Origin: Oscillochloris sp. ZM17-4
Lineage (GTDB): Bacteria; Chloroflexota; Chloroflexia; Chloroflexales; Chloroflexaceae
Reading direction: 5' to 3'
Assembly: GCF_019599295.1 (NCBI RefSeq)
Contig: NZ_JAIEWN010000045.1
Coordinates: 14,346 to 48,352, forward strand
DNA: 34,007 bases
Below, one piece after another: positions 24,946 through 33,290 of this stretch. The position numbers and the translations under genes are program-made. The stretch's first letter is position 1; each line of letters opens with the position of its first letter. A model generated the notes under the pieces. The model was given only the letters and a program-made list of their open reading frames with translations. It was not told the DNA's origin and did not search any database.

Positions 24946-25474
24946 GCGCGACGCTCGCGTTTCTTGGTTGACGGCTAGCGCTGATCAACTGATCAGGCTA
25001 ACCGTAAACGCGAAGCGCACCGCATCAATACAGAAATGATAGGCGAGCGCGGATTCGTAGTCGCGCTTGATATAGATAAGCCCCAATGGGATGCCATACA
25101 TCAGGGGGATAAAAGAGGGGTGCGCTAAACATAAGGTGAGCGAGTCCGGGGCGCGCTAAACATAAGGTGTGGGATCGGGGCGGTGGGGGCGGGATCGGCG
25201 AGCGAGGGGCGATCATCGCGGGGCAGATCGGGGCGGCGGGCAGCGTGGCGGCAGGTGGGCGGGCGTGGGCGGCGGGCGGCGACGGGCCGCACCGGCGCTG
25301 CGTTCGCTGTTGGACGCAGGGAGTCATGCCCCGGCGCCAAGGGTGAGTCGGCCCAGGTCGGGGTCAGGTCACTCGGTTGTCGTCAGCGGACGTCGCATCC
25401 GTGTCCCCCTGGCTGCCCACCACCACCACCACCGCGCGAATCAGCCGGGGGTCACGGGCGTCGCCCGCCGCAGC

Positions 25475-26983
25475 TTAGCTCTGGGTCAGCTGCCCCTCCT
25501 CAGCGGCAGCGGCGGCGCGCACGCGCAGGAGCGCACGCACATTAATAAGGAGGTAGCGCAGGGTGTTCGCGTTGACGATCGCCTGGCCCCGCCGCAGCTT
25601 CGGGTGCAGGATGTCGAGCGCCTCGGCCTGGCTGTTGATCCGCTCGACCATCGTGCGCAGGGCGTAGAGTTGCTTATAGTCGTCGCCCTCGCGGTCGAGC
25701 TCGTGGCGGATGCGCGCACCCTTGGTGTTGGCGATCGTCGTGCTGCAGCCGCCCTTGGCGAAATGCGGGTCGGCGCAGGGGCACGGCTCGCCGGTCACGC
25801 GCGGCTGGAGCAGCGGGCAGGTGTACTTGGCCCGCTCGTGCGGCTCCAGGCCGCTGGTGCGGTCCATGTAGGTGAACTGGAGGTGCATCGGCAGGCTGGC
25901 CGCGCACAACGGGGTTCCGTCCGGGGCGAAGGTGCGCTTGGCCCGCTTCGGCCCGCCGGGGTTGAATGGCACGGCGGCGACGCCGCCGGCCTGGTCGAAG
26001 TAGTCGTAGACGTAGTGGGCGTCGAAGGCGGCGTCCCAGGTGCCGAAGCGCGGCCGGCGGCCGAGACGGGCCTCGACCTGAGCCATCAGCGGGCGGAAGT
26101 GGCTGGGGTCGGACTCATTGAAGGGCCGGGTGCGCTCGGCCAGCACCACCTCGGTGCCATCGGGCAGGCGGGTAACGACGATGCCGCTGGCGTAGCCCCA
26201 GAAGATGTCCACGCCGACCTGCAGCTTGGACGCGGGCTTGGCATCGGTGGTCGGGGCGGGGTGGTCGGGGCTGGCCTCCTCGGCGGGGGCGGCGTTGCGG
26301 CGCTTCTTGACGCCAAGCTTGCAGTCGGGGTCGCCAACGGGCTGGCGGGTCTTATCGAGCCGGCCCTCTTTGATGAACTGCTTCGGGTTGTTCTCCTTGA
26401 CCCAGGCGAGGATGGCCTGGGTGTCACCGGCGATGATGTCCCCAAACGTGGCCTGCTGGTCGGGCGGGAGGGTCGCCTTAAGCAGATCGATGCTGGCCGA
26501 GAGCAGGAACTGGAGGGCGGGGTTGGGGAGGTGGCGCAGGACGCTGCTGAGCTGGCGGCGATTGGGGACGCTGGCGGCCACGTCGAAGCCGTGGGGCGCG
26601 GCCGGGTCGGGGACGCGGGCGAAGCCCAGCCAATAGACCAGGGCCGGGTGCTCGATCAGGTAGGTGCGCAGGTCGCTCATGAAGCGCTTGTCCTCCTGGA
26701 GCTTGACGAGGTAGGCGGCGGCGAAGGAGACGCGCGGCTGGGGGTGGGGGCCGGGCCAGGGATGGTCGGTCGGGCGCTCGGGGAACTGATCCCAGGGCAG
26801 GGCGCCGAGCAGGGCGCGGTACTTCTGGACGACGGGGTCGGTCTCGACCCAAGCCGGGAGCGGAGCGGCGGGATGAATGAGCGGGCAGGGGTCATCGGGC
26901 GACGAGGCGACAGGCGGACAGGCCGGCGCGGGCCGCAGGTTGGCGACGAGCCGGTTGATGATTTGGCGAAACGGGACTACCAT
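25475..26983 (-). CDS. DDE-type transposase
   Basis: The 502-residue protein starts at ATG 26983 with GGAG 7 bases upstream. Candidate catalytic carboxylates lie in IIAGDTQAILAW, in TWDAAFDAHYVYDYF and in the C-terminal MVERINSQAEALDILHPKL, the last being typical of IS4/IS1182-like DDE enzymes. A cysteine cluster (CPLLQP, then CPCADPHFAKGGC) precedes the last block. It catalyses cut-and-paste movement of the surrounding element. The reading frame is undamaged and the terminal repeats are perfect, so the element may be active. A hairpin masks the ribosome-binding site. Confidence 0.85.
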   Translation of the reverse strand: MVVPFRQIINRLVANLRPAPACPPVASSPDDPCPLIHPAAPLPAWVETDPVVQKYRALLGALPWDQFPERPTDHPWPGPHPQPRVSFAAAYLVKLQEDKRFMSDLRTYLIEHPALVYWLGFARVPDPAAPHGFDVAASVPNRRQLSSVLRHLPNPALQFLLSASIDLLKATLPPDQQATFGDIIAGDTQAILAWVKENNPKQFIKEGRLDKTRQPVGDPDCKLGVKKRRNAAPAEEASPDHPAPTTDAKPASKLQVGVDIFWGYASGIVVTRLPDGTEVVLAERTRPFNESDPSHFRPLMAQVEARLGRRPRFGTWDAAFDAHYVYDYFDQAGGVAAVPFNPGGPKRAKRTFAPDGTPLCAASLPMHLQFTYMDRTSGLEPHERAKYTCPLLQPRVTGEPCPCADPHFAKGGCSTTIANTKGARIRHELDREGDDYKQLYALRTMVERINSQAEALDILHPKLRRGQAIVNANTLRYLLINVRALLRVRAAAAAEEGQLTQS

Positions 26984-26986
26984 GAG

Positions 26987-27047
26987 GGTACTCCAGATCG
27001 CGGTGGCGTGGTGTGTCGTAACTCAATGCTACCGCATCTGGAGTACC
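26987..27047 (-). promoter_or_regulatory. Hairpin masking the transposase ribosome-binding site
   Basis: In the transposase mRNA, bases 27047-27031 (GGTACTCCAGATGCGGT) pair with 27004-26987, with one bulged base and a 26-base loop. The second arm contains the GGAG that lies 7 bases before the start codon. Transcripts reading in from outside the IS would fold this way and block initiation. This is a known way for insertion sequences to avoid activation by neighbouring promoters. Confidence 0.7.
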
Positions 27048-27897
27048 TTAGGCAACGACGGGGGATCGGGAACCGCCATCGCCCGCCCGAGAACCGCCGT
27101 CGCCGACCGACGGCCATTGCGGGCCGAGCGACGCCAATCCTATGTCAAGGAGCGCCCGGCGGCGATCTGCCGTCGCCCCGAACCGAACCGCCGTCGCTGG
27201 GCGACGCGAATCTTATGTTTAGCGCACCCCTCATAAAAAGGATAAACAGTGGATTCGATAGGGATTGCGGATAATGGGCCAATACGTGGATGCATACCGA
27301 GATCATCAACGCCGCCGTGAGCGCGCGCTGTGGTTTCTGGCGGCTTGTGGGGCGCAACACTGCATAGAAAAGGGTCAATAGGAACAATCGCGCCCACGTT
27401 TCCTCCAAGAGGGCCGGTTGCAGTGCATACACGGCTTTCCACCAGTGATCAAATCGGCGATCCGAATCGGTCAGGAGGCTGCTCGTCAGCGACGCGATAT
27501 TGAACAATGCGGGCGGCAACGCCATCACGCATCCCCAGCAGAGACTCTGGAACGCGTTGCGAATCTGTCCATCGTACAGCCGAATGCTGGTGAGCCGTGT
27601 ATGGGTGAGCAGGACCACGCCCGCCATCGCCTGAAAGGCAATCAGGAGCGCATTGATGATCGCTCCTTGTGCGTTCGTGGGCTGCATGATGCGTTCGACC
27701 AAGAACAGTGCCGCAAACACACTGATCCCGGCGAGCACGACCTTCCGGTTCATGTGTTTGCGCAGAACAATCAGCATGACAATGGCCAGCAGCGTGCTCA
27801 GCGGAACCATCAGCCAGCCGTTACCCAGGATCACACCTGCCACGACAAACACGAACCCAGCGAGCGTGCTGACGAACGCCACCATGACCCAATACGA

Positions 27898-28016
27898 TTA
27901 GGACTTACGCAGTTGAAAATCGAAAACCGCTTTGCAAAGCCTTAAACCACGATTCTGCCTGCTGAGCGGGCATGGCTTCCAGTTGCGGTAAACCGTTTCA
28001 ACTGCGTAAGTCCTAA
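27898..28016. mobile_element. 119-bp MITE with 21-bp terminal inverted repeats
   Basis: TTAGGACTTACGCAGTTGAA with one more A (27898-27918) is perfectly complementary to 27996-28016. CGA flanks both sides (27895-27897 and 28017-28019), consistent with a 3-bp (or 4-bp) target duplication. It has no coding capacity and was probably moved in trans by a transposase not in this window. It shifts the frame of the CPBP gene. Its repeats are unrelated to those of the neighbouring IS. Confidence 0.85.
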
Positions 28017-28351
28017 CGATGTGAAGACGCTCACGATCGGCGAAAAATCTGGCAAGGCATCCGCCGTAGGTCGGCTGCGTGCGAGCCACCAGATCAGCAC
28101 CATGGTGTACGCTAGCGCAAACAGTGTTCCCACACCCTTGAGATTGTCGATCTTCAGGATCAGCCCCATCCCAATCAAAATGACTGCGACGGCACCGACC
28201 ACGACCAGTGTTGCGGTCGGGTAATCGGTGCGCGCACGTTGGTTCGGTGCTGGTTCAAGATGGTGTTCCACATGCCGTCCTTATGCACTACGGGATGTTC
28301 ACGTGCGTATTCGCGCATCGGTTAGGCCACCGCGTTCATCGTCATCGCCCT

Positions 28352-29422
28352 TCAGTGGTCATCCAATGCCTCAACCCGCCCCTCCGCCGGCACTGTCGTG
28401 CCCTCGGACGACCGCATACGCCACATGCGGTCCGTGATGATCAGCGCCACCGTCATGATGGCCATCGCCGCGTATACGCCCAGCGTGACCGGTAGCCAGA
28501 AGCCGGCGCTGTTGTTGACGGCGGTGTGCAGCAGCACGACCAGCCAGAGATTGCCCTTGGTGCGGTTGAAGCACCAGGTGAACAGCACCGTGGTTGGAAC
28601 CGTGGTGACGATGCGCAGCAGGATGCCGGGCAGGCCGTCGGGAAAGATGCCGTGGTAGACGCCCTGGAGGTGCAGCGGCGCGTGCCAGAGGCCCCAGACC
28701 ACGCTCAGCAGCAGGCTGGCCACCAGCGGGCTGTGCCGCGCCTGGAGGCGTGGCAGGGCAAACCCGCGCCAACCGACCTCTTCGCCGAGCGGCCCGCCGT
28801 AGAGCAGCGTCGCCATGAAGGTCGTCACCAGCAGCGGCAGCAGCGCGCGCACCGGCTCGGCGCGGGGGAAGGGCGGCAGCGGCTGCCCCAGCAGCGTCAT
28901 CAGGGCGATCCCGGCCGCGCTGATGATCACCGGCAGCAGCAGCGCCGCGCCGTACCAGATCGGCGGCACCCGCCAGGCAGTGAGGGTGTGCAGGAGCGCG
29001 CGGACGCCAAGCCGGCGGCTGAAGCTGCTCCACACGACCCAGGCCGGCAGCAGGGTGATGGCCAGCCACAGCAGCGCCGCCACCAGTGGGCGGGGGCTGC
29101 CGAGCGGGTTCGACGCGATCATGAGGTTCAGCCACACGGTGCCCGCCAGTACCCCGCCTGCTAGCCAGAGCCGGCGTCGGGGCGAGGCCACCGCCTGCCG
29201 CTCTGGGCGCAGCAGCCCCGCGAGGGCCATGGCCGCCAGCGTGGGGCCGTAGGCGGCGATGATGCCGAGCCAGCGGGCGCTGATCGGATCGGCGCCGGCA
29301 AGCAAGCCCTGGAGTCCCCAGAGGCTCCAGGAGATCGCGTAGGTCAGGCCGACGAAGGCCAGCAGCGGGTGCCGCTGAGCCAGCCCGCGCAGCTGCGGTG
29401 CGATCGTTGCGACGGCGCTCAC
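28352..29422 (-). CDS. CPBP-family intramembrane metalloprotease
   Basis: The 356-residue product starts at GTG 29422, whose bases overlap the stop of the GIN-domain lipoprotein gene by four (GTGA), indicating translational coupling. The CPBP motifs are intact: GPLGEEVGWRGF, VWGLWHAPLH and LLHTAVNNS. About eight membrane segments are visible. The sequence from residue 257 on is duplicated at 24641-24945. The substrate is unknown; coupling to a surface lipoprotein suggests an envelope-related role. Confidence 0.9.
   Translation of the reverse strand: MSAVATIAPQLRGLAQRHPLLAFVGLTYAISWSLWGLQGLLAGADPISARWLGIIAAYGPTLAAMALAGLLRPERQAVASPRRRLWLAGGVLAGTVWLNLMIASNPLGSPRPLVAALLWLAITLLPAWVVWSSFSRRLGVRALLHTLTAWRVPPIWYGAALLLPVIISAAGIALMTLLGQPLPPFPRAEPVRALLPLLVTTFMATLLYGGPLGEEVGWRGFALPRLQARHSPLVASLLLSVVWGLWHAPLHLQGVYHGIFPDGLPGILLRIVTTVPTTVLFTWCFNRTKGNLWLVVLLHTAVNNSAGFWLPVTLGVYAAMAIMTVALIITDRMWRMRSSEGTTVPAEGRVEALDDH
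28413..28650. repeat. 238-bp direct repeat, copy 2 of 2
   Basis: This is the partner of 24705-24942 and lies inside the intact CPBP gene at 28352-29422. Recombination between the copies would delete 3.7 kb, including the IS and most of the interrupted gene. Confidence 0.85.
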
Positions 29423-30096
29423 GGCGCGCGCTGCCGGATCGACCCGACGCCGCTGACCTGCTGATGCAGCTCGGGGCTGCCGATGTACGCGATGCTGCCC
29501 GCGCCGCTGATCGTGGCATCGAGCCGCTGGCGCGCGTTCACCACCACGCTGCCCAGGCCGCTGAGATCGACGGTTGCCCGGTCACTCACCAGCGCCGCGC
29601 CGTCGTAGCTGCCCGCGCCGCTGAGCGTCACGCGCTGCTCCGCCACCGCCCCGGAGGTCGTCACCGTGCCCGCGCCCGCGTGCATGACCGTGAGCATGTC
29701 GCCGCTGAGATTGGACACCGTGATCGAGGCCGCGCCGGCGAGCGTGATCGCGGTGAGGTCCTTGACCGTTACCGTGAAGGTGACGCGGGTGGCGTCGCTG
29801 AAATCCTGGTCGGGCTTGATGCCGAGGTAAAGTGTATCGCCGCGCACCTCGCCCAGCATGATCGCCTGCAGGTTGTCGTCGGTCTCGACCATGAGGCTGT
29901 CGGCGTCGCCCTGGGTGATCACGACCTCACCCACGCCAGAGATATCGATCGCCGTGAAGGCGCCGACCTCGCGCGTTTCGGTCGTGACCTTGCCAGAGCC
30001 GCGGATCTGGCCCGCAGTGCCGAGCGATACGATGCCGCAGCCGCTGAGCGCCAGGCCCATCAGGACGAGTAGCGTGAGCCGAAGTAATGTAGACAT
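29419..30096 (-). CDS. GIN-domain (DUF2807-type) lipoprotein
   Basis: ATG 30096 is chosen because GAGG lies 5 bases upstream; the product is 225 residues. A lipoprotein signal is clear: LLVLMGLALSGC, with the lipobox cysteine near residue 20. The following beta-solenoid domain has the repeating pattern of the auto-transporter-adhesin-head GIN family: REVGAFTAIDISGVGEVVIT, VTLSGAGSYDGAALVSD, ATVDLSGLGSVVV, ATISGAGSIAYIG. It would be anchored on the outer face of the cytoplasmic membrane. Function is unknown. The CPBP gene downstream overlaps by four bases. Confidence 0.9.
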   Translation of the reverse strand: MSTLLRLTLLVLMGLALSGCGIVSLGTAGQIRGSGKVTTETREVGAFTAIDISGVGEVVITQGDADSLMVETDDNLQAIMLGEVRGDTLYLGIKPDQDFSDATRVTFTVTVKDLTAITLAGAASITVSNLSGDMLTVMHAGAGTVTTSGAVAEQRVTLSGAGSYDGAALVSDRATVDLSGLGSVVVNARQRLDATISGAGSIAYIGSPELHQQVSGVGSIRQRAP

Positions 30097-30141
30097 GCAA
30101 GCCTCATCTTCCCTTGTATGCGTAAACACCGGGCGCCCTGC

Positions 30142-30384
30142 TCAGGATGGGCGATCCTCCTGGCGCTCATCGTGGTTCGCGGTATCGCTGCGTTTGCGCT
30201 TCTGATCGAGGCTCGCACCAATCGCCGCGCCAACGCCAACGCCTATCGCGAGCCCGATAGCAAGATTGTTCAACGCAACACCAAGAGCAAGCCCAAGCAT
30301 CATTCCGATGGCAATGCCTACGCTCATCTGGCTCTCTTTCGCGGGGCGGCGCTGCGATTCCTGGTCCTTCGATTCCTGGCCCAT
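30142..30384 (-). CDS. Small glycine-zipper membrane protein
   Basis: ATG 30384 (GAGGAG 10 bases upstream) or ATG 30402 starts an 80- or 86-residue protein. A charged N-terminus (MGQESKDQESQRR) is followed by a glycine-zipper membrane region (VGIAIGMMLGLALGVALNNL and AIGLAIGVGVGAAIGASL) and a basic tail. It resembles other small glycine-zipper proteins and the N-terminus of the 23904 gene. The role is unknown. It lies between the hydrolase and lipoprotein genes on the same strand. Confidence 0.7.
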   Translation of the reverse strand: MGQESKDQESQRRPAKESQMSVGIAIGMMLGLALGVALNNLAIGLAIGVGVGAAIGASLDQKRKRSDTANHDERQEDRPS

Positions 30385-30437
30385 GGTGTCGTTGCTCCTC
30401 ATGCGCGCTGACGGCGGCCCATGCGGGCTGCGCTGCC

Positions 30438-32012
30438 TCAGCGGCCCTCATACGTCTCCGGCAGCACGGTCTCGCGCATGATCGTGCCGAACTGCGCGAA
30501 CTGCTCGAAGGCCACCGAGTGCGCGGCATTGTCGAGCGTGAACATGCGCTTGGTCGGTGCCTCAAGGGCGCCGAACCACTCCTGGGTCAGGTCGCGGCGC
30601 GCGGCGAGCTCGGCGGTGCCGTCGAGGATGTAGACCGGCGTGTCGAGACGCGGTACGTCGCGGCGGAAGTCGACCTCCTGAAGCTGCGGGTACAGCACCG
30701 TGAACGTGTCTATCAGGCCGCGCAGCACGTTGAACTTCTCGACCAGGTTGTACTCGCTGGCCAGCACGCCATACGGCCCGATGCCGGCGGCGTTGCCGAG
30801 ATCCATGTAGGCCTGCGATGGCGTGTAGGGCTGGTAGAGCGACTCATACTGCTCCATCGCGAAGATGTTCGCGTAGGGGATATCGGCGTAGGGCGGCTGG
30901 CCGTAGGCGCGCATCTGGGCCGCGAGCTGCGTGTCGCCATTGCGCGCCGCGAGGTCGAGCACGTCCTGGTAGAAGCGCCGGTCGGTCTCGCGCACGTTAA
31001 CCATCTGACCGCTGCCGATGAAGGCGTAGAACAGCTCGGGCTGGCGCTGCACCGCGAGCACGCCCAGGATGCTACCCCACGACTCGCCCACGACATAGAT
31101 CTTCGGCTCGTCGAAGCGCTGGCGCAGATAGTTGGTCAGCTCAATCGTGTCATTGATCGCCTGGTCGAGGGTCAGCGTCGCGGTCGGATCAAGCGCCGCG
31201 TACGACTTGCCGGTGCCGCGCTGATCCCAGTCAACGATCACAAAGTCGTGTGACAGGTCATCCAGCACCACGCGGGTGAAGGGCAGGCCACTCATCCCCG
31301 GCCCGCCGTTGAGGTAGAGCAGCACCGGCTTGTCCGCGCTATACCCGCGGATCATGATCGTCTGATCGTGCCCGCCGAGGCGCACGGTCGTCAGCTCGGC
31401 GATGCTGCCCGGCAGCGACTTCCCATCTGCGCCGAGGATGGGCGGGGTGCTGGCTGGCAGGGCGAACCCGATGGCCAGGGCGGCCAGGAGCAGGGTGGCG
31501 AGCGCGGGCAGCACCCAGCGCCAGACGGCCATTCCTGACCGCGGCGACGATCCGCTCAGCTCGCGTGCGAGGACGGTGCCCAGGTAGGCCCCGAGGATCA
31601 TCGGGATGACCGCCACCAGCCCGTAGAGCCCGCGCCCGAGCACGAAGGCCAGAATCCCATAGGTGTTGTCCAGGCGGATCGCCCCGGCGGTCGGCCCCAG
31701 CAGCTGCGGTCGGGCCAGTTCAAGCGCCGCGATATGGACGAGCGGCGCGAGCAGCAGCGCCCAGCGCGAGCGCATCACCAGCCCGGCGAGCGCGCCGACA
31801 AGCGCCCCGCCCGCCAGCACCAGCAATGCCTGGGCCTGGGTGGTGGGGCCACGCGGCACGATCACGCTGACCAGCACGCCCGCCAGCGCGGCGATCCCCA
31901 CCGCCAGGGCAACCCCCAGCAGACGGCGGTTCCAAATGCCCGCCAACCATGGTGGAGCGCGGTATGTCGGAAGGAGTTGATTCACGTGTGCTTGGTTATG
32001 CTCACTACGCAT
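30438..32012 (-). CDS. Alpha/beta hydrolase, prolyl-iminopeptidase-like, with N-terminal membrane domain
   Basis: ATG 32012 is chosen because AGGGA lies nearby; the earlier in-frame start at 32111 overlaps the DUF3267 gene. In the 524-residue product, residues 25-180 contain about four to five hydrophobic helices (LLGVALAVGIAALAGVLVSV onward). The hydrolase domain follows: oxyanion-hole motif LYLNGGPGMSG, then DWDQRGTGKS, the nucleophile elbow VVGESWGS (Ser), the acid in YILDGTAE and His in DNAAHSV. This set fits the S33 prolyl aminopeptidase family, which releases N-terminal proline or related groups. The catalytic part probably faces outward from the membrane. Confidence 0.85.
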   Translation of the reverse strand: MRSEHNQAHVNQLLPTYRAPPWLAGIWNRRLLGVALAVGIAALAGVLVSVIVPRGPTTQAQALLVLAGGALVGALAGLVMRSRWALLLAPLVHIAALELARPQLLGPTAGAIRLDNTYGILAFVLGRGLYGLVAVIPMILGAYLGTVLARELSGSSPRSGMAVWRWVLPALATLLLAALAIGFALPASTPPILGADGKSLPGSIAELTTVRLGGHDQTIMIRGYSADKPVLLYLNGGPGMSGLPFTRVVLDDLSHDFVIVDWDQRGTGKSYAALDPTATLTLDQAINDTIELTNYLRQRFDEPKIYVVGESWGSILGVLAVQRQPELFYAFIGSGQMVNVRETDRRFYQDVLDLAARNGDTQLAAQMRAYGQPPYADIPYANIFAMEQYESLYQPYTPSQAYMDLGNAAGIGPYGVLASEYNLVEKFNVLRGLIDTFTVLYPQLQEVDFRRDVPRLDTPVYILDGTAELAARRDLTQEWFGALEAPTKRMFTLDNAAHSVAFEQFAQFGTIMRETVLPETYEGR

Positions 32013-32070
32013 TACGCTTCCCTTTTGTCGCTTCGATCGGTTTTCACTGGCCAGCATGCGGTCACTTGCT

Positions 32071-32682
32071 TCATAGTTTCGGTACAAACACGCGCATCCC
32101 GTCGCGCGCATCCATGATCCGGGCCGTGGCCGGGTAGCGCAGCGCGATCCGCGTCATCCAGAGATCGCCGCTGGCGCCACTCGCGTTGACGGCGCCACAG
32201 ATCACGCAGAGGGTCGCCCATTGATATCCCGGCAGCAGCCAGATGCCCAGCATGGCCAGCACGCTGATCAGGGTGAACGGCGCAAGCAGGATGCGCACAT
32301 AGGTGTTGCGCTGGTAGGCATACCCCGGCGAGGTGGCATAGAGCATCAATCCTTTCCAGACGATGCCATAGCGCGGGGTTGCGCCCGCCAGCCGCATCAC
32401 CAGGCCGTGCGTGATCTCATGCGCCACCAGGGTCAGGCCAACCCCGATCAGCAGCGCGCCGCCCTCGCCCAGACCGAGGGTGAACGAGCCGGTCAGCGGG
32501 AGCTTCCCCAGGCCGATTGCCAGGCTGGCAAACAGCAGCCCAAAGAGGACAAAGCTGACGAGTGCGAGCGCTTGTATGAAAAACAGGCGGCTCGGCTTCT
32601 CGGCAACGCGCCAATACAGGACTTCGTGATACGCCTCAGGCAATGTGCCTGCGGCGCGTATGGGTGCAGCGCTCGTGATCAT
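32071..32682 (-). CDS. DUF3267-type membrane zinc metalloprotease-like protein
   Basis: ATG 32682 is preferred, with GGAGG 8 bases upstream; earlier in-frame starts read through repeat copy B. The 203-residue product has four hydrophobic segments. The zinc-binding motif HEITHG lies at the end of the second (VGLTLVAHEITHGLVMRLAG), as in DUF3267 proteins. The segment LMLYATSPGYAYQRNTY is also family-typical. A protease role is inferred from HExxH only. The hydrolase gene starts 58 bases downstream on the same strand. Confidence 0.8.
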   Translation of the reverse strand: MITSAAPIRAAGTLPEAYHEVLYWRVAEKPSRLFFIQALALVSFVLFGLLFASLAIGLGKLPLTGSFTLGLGEGGALLIGVGLTLVAHEITHGLVMRLAGATPRYGIVWKGLMLYATSPGYAYQRNTYVRILLAPFTLISVLAMLGIWLLPGYQWATLCVICGAVNASGASGDLWMTRIALRYPATARIMDARDGMRVFVPKL

Positions 32683-32738
32683 GATTCCCCTCCATGCTGC
32701 GCTCGTTGGATCGCAAGCGATCGGTACGCGCAGGTATG

Positions 32739-32785
32739 GATGAGTATCGCAGGCCCGCGCCCCGCCGGTATGAAGGTCGCTCATC
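32739..32785 (-). repeat. 47-bp GATGAG...CTCATC repeat, copy B
   Basis: This copy has the same length and layout as copy A at 16895-16941, with about six mismatches. It lies between the small frame ending at 32781 and the DUF3267 gene. Its GC-rich centre and complementary ends could form a stem-loop. Confidence 0.75.
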
Positions 32786-32975
32786 TGGGGTGGTGTCGCG
32801 CAGCGCCTGAGCGCGGGTCGCGGATACGGCGCAGTGCGCCGATACCGGCGAGCAGGACGCCCAACGCCCCGCTACCCACGATGACCTCAACGGAGCGGCA
32901 TGCTGCGTCTTTCTGGTCGTCTTGCGTCGAAAAATCGCGCCTCGCGCCTCCTGCTCCAGCAGGAGAGGTCGCCAC
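32781..32975 (-). CDS. Short hydrophobic frame, possible gene fragment
   Basis: The 64-codon frame has no clear ribosome-binding site. Residues about 28-50 are hydrophobic (VEVIVGSGALGVLLAGIGAL) and followed by basic residues, so it may be the last membrane helix of a lost larger protein. Its stop lies in repeat copy B, as for the genes next to copies A and C; that is the main reason to list it. No family is recognised. Confidence 0.3.
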   Translation of the reverse strand: MATSPAGAGGARRDFSTQDDQKDAACRSVEVIVGSGALGVLLAGIGALRRIRDPRSGAARHHPR

Positions 32976-33030
32976 AGTCCTTCTCCGCGAAAAACCATAA
33001 CTACCCTGTTGGGGAGCACAAGCCGTCTGA

Positions 33031-33252
33031 GAGAAGGGCGCTCATGCAGAGTTCGCCAGCGGTATCGGAGATGCGGAAGAGCCGATTTTTCGTGATGACC
33101 TGCGGTGTCGTGTGTGTGGCTTCGATCTGCATGCAGACCTCAACGCGGCGCGGAATAGTGCGGCCACGTACCATGCCAGCATCGCTAGACGTGATGCTGG
33201 CGGGCTGCCGGTCAACCAGCCAATCGTGTCTGTTTCGACGCGGCTCGACTGA
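33031..33252 (+). pseudogene. TnpB (IS200/IS605 OrfB) C-terminal zinc-ribbon remnant
   Basis: A frame open from 33031 to the stop at 33250-33252 reads LRCRVCGFDLHADLNAARN, the second CxxC and the HADxNAAxN block that end TnpB proteins (the last holds a catalytic aspartate). The first CxxC and the RuvC core are missing, and the frame is preceded by a stop. A right-end-like hairpin follows 39 bases downstream. This is the 3' end of a lost IS200/IS605-type element. Confidence 0.75.
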
Positions 33253-33290
33253 GCTCGCCGAAGTCCTCGGCATCGGAAGTGAGGCCCAAG

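Larger units (their letters stand above)
25115..27232 (-). mobile_element. Insertion sequence, 2118 bp, with 21-bp terminal inverted repeats
   Basis: Perfect terminal inverted repeats lie at 25115-25135 and 27212-27232 (core GGGGTGCGCTAAACATAAG). A 6-bp direct repeat ATAAAA flanks both sides (25109-25114 and 27233-27238), as expected for a target duplication. One transposase gene occupies the middle. The left end holds a second copy of the repeat at 25148-25169 (one mismatch in 22). The right end holds a related 18-base copy at 27128-27145. The stretch 25170-25474 is GC-rich and shows no gene. Family assignment is open; an IS4-superfamily relative such as IS1182-like is my best guess. Confidence 0.9.
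24985..28271 (-). pseudogene. CPBP intramembrane protease gene split by a MITE and an IS element
   Basis: Three pieces on the minus strand belong together: 28271-28017 (85 codons from GTG, with AAGGA 6 bases upstream), 27894-27233 and 25108-24985. Removing the MITE (27898-28016) with one TCG, and the IS (25115-27232) with one ATAAAA, joins them into a single open frame of 346 codons plus stop. The joins read VFTS-YWVMVAF and NPLFILF-IPLMYGI. The rebuilt protein has the CPBP motifs EETWAR, CIHVLAHY and YHFCID, spread over about eight membrane segments. As it stands the gene cannot make a full protein. It sits between an intact CPBP gene and a CPBP fragment. Confidence 0.88.

Noticed and set aside
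25169-27274. 701-codon plus-strand open frame across the IS
   Set aside because: It is antisense to the transposase, which carries recognisable motifs and a ribosome-binding site. Long antisense frames are expected in GC-rich DNA.
28371-29519. 382-codon minus-strand frame overlapping the CPBP gene
   Set aside because: It is a shifted frame of the CPBP gene, rich in Ala/Arg/Pro/Gly and without domain similarity.
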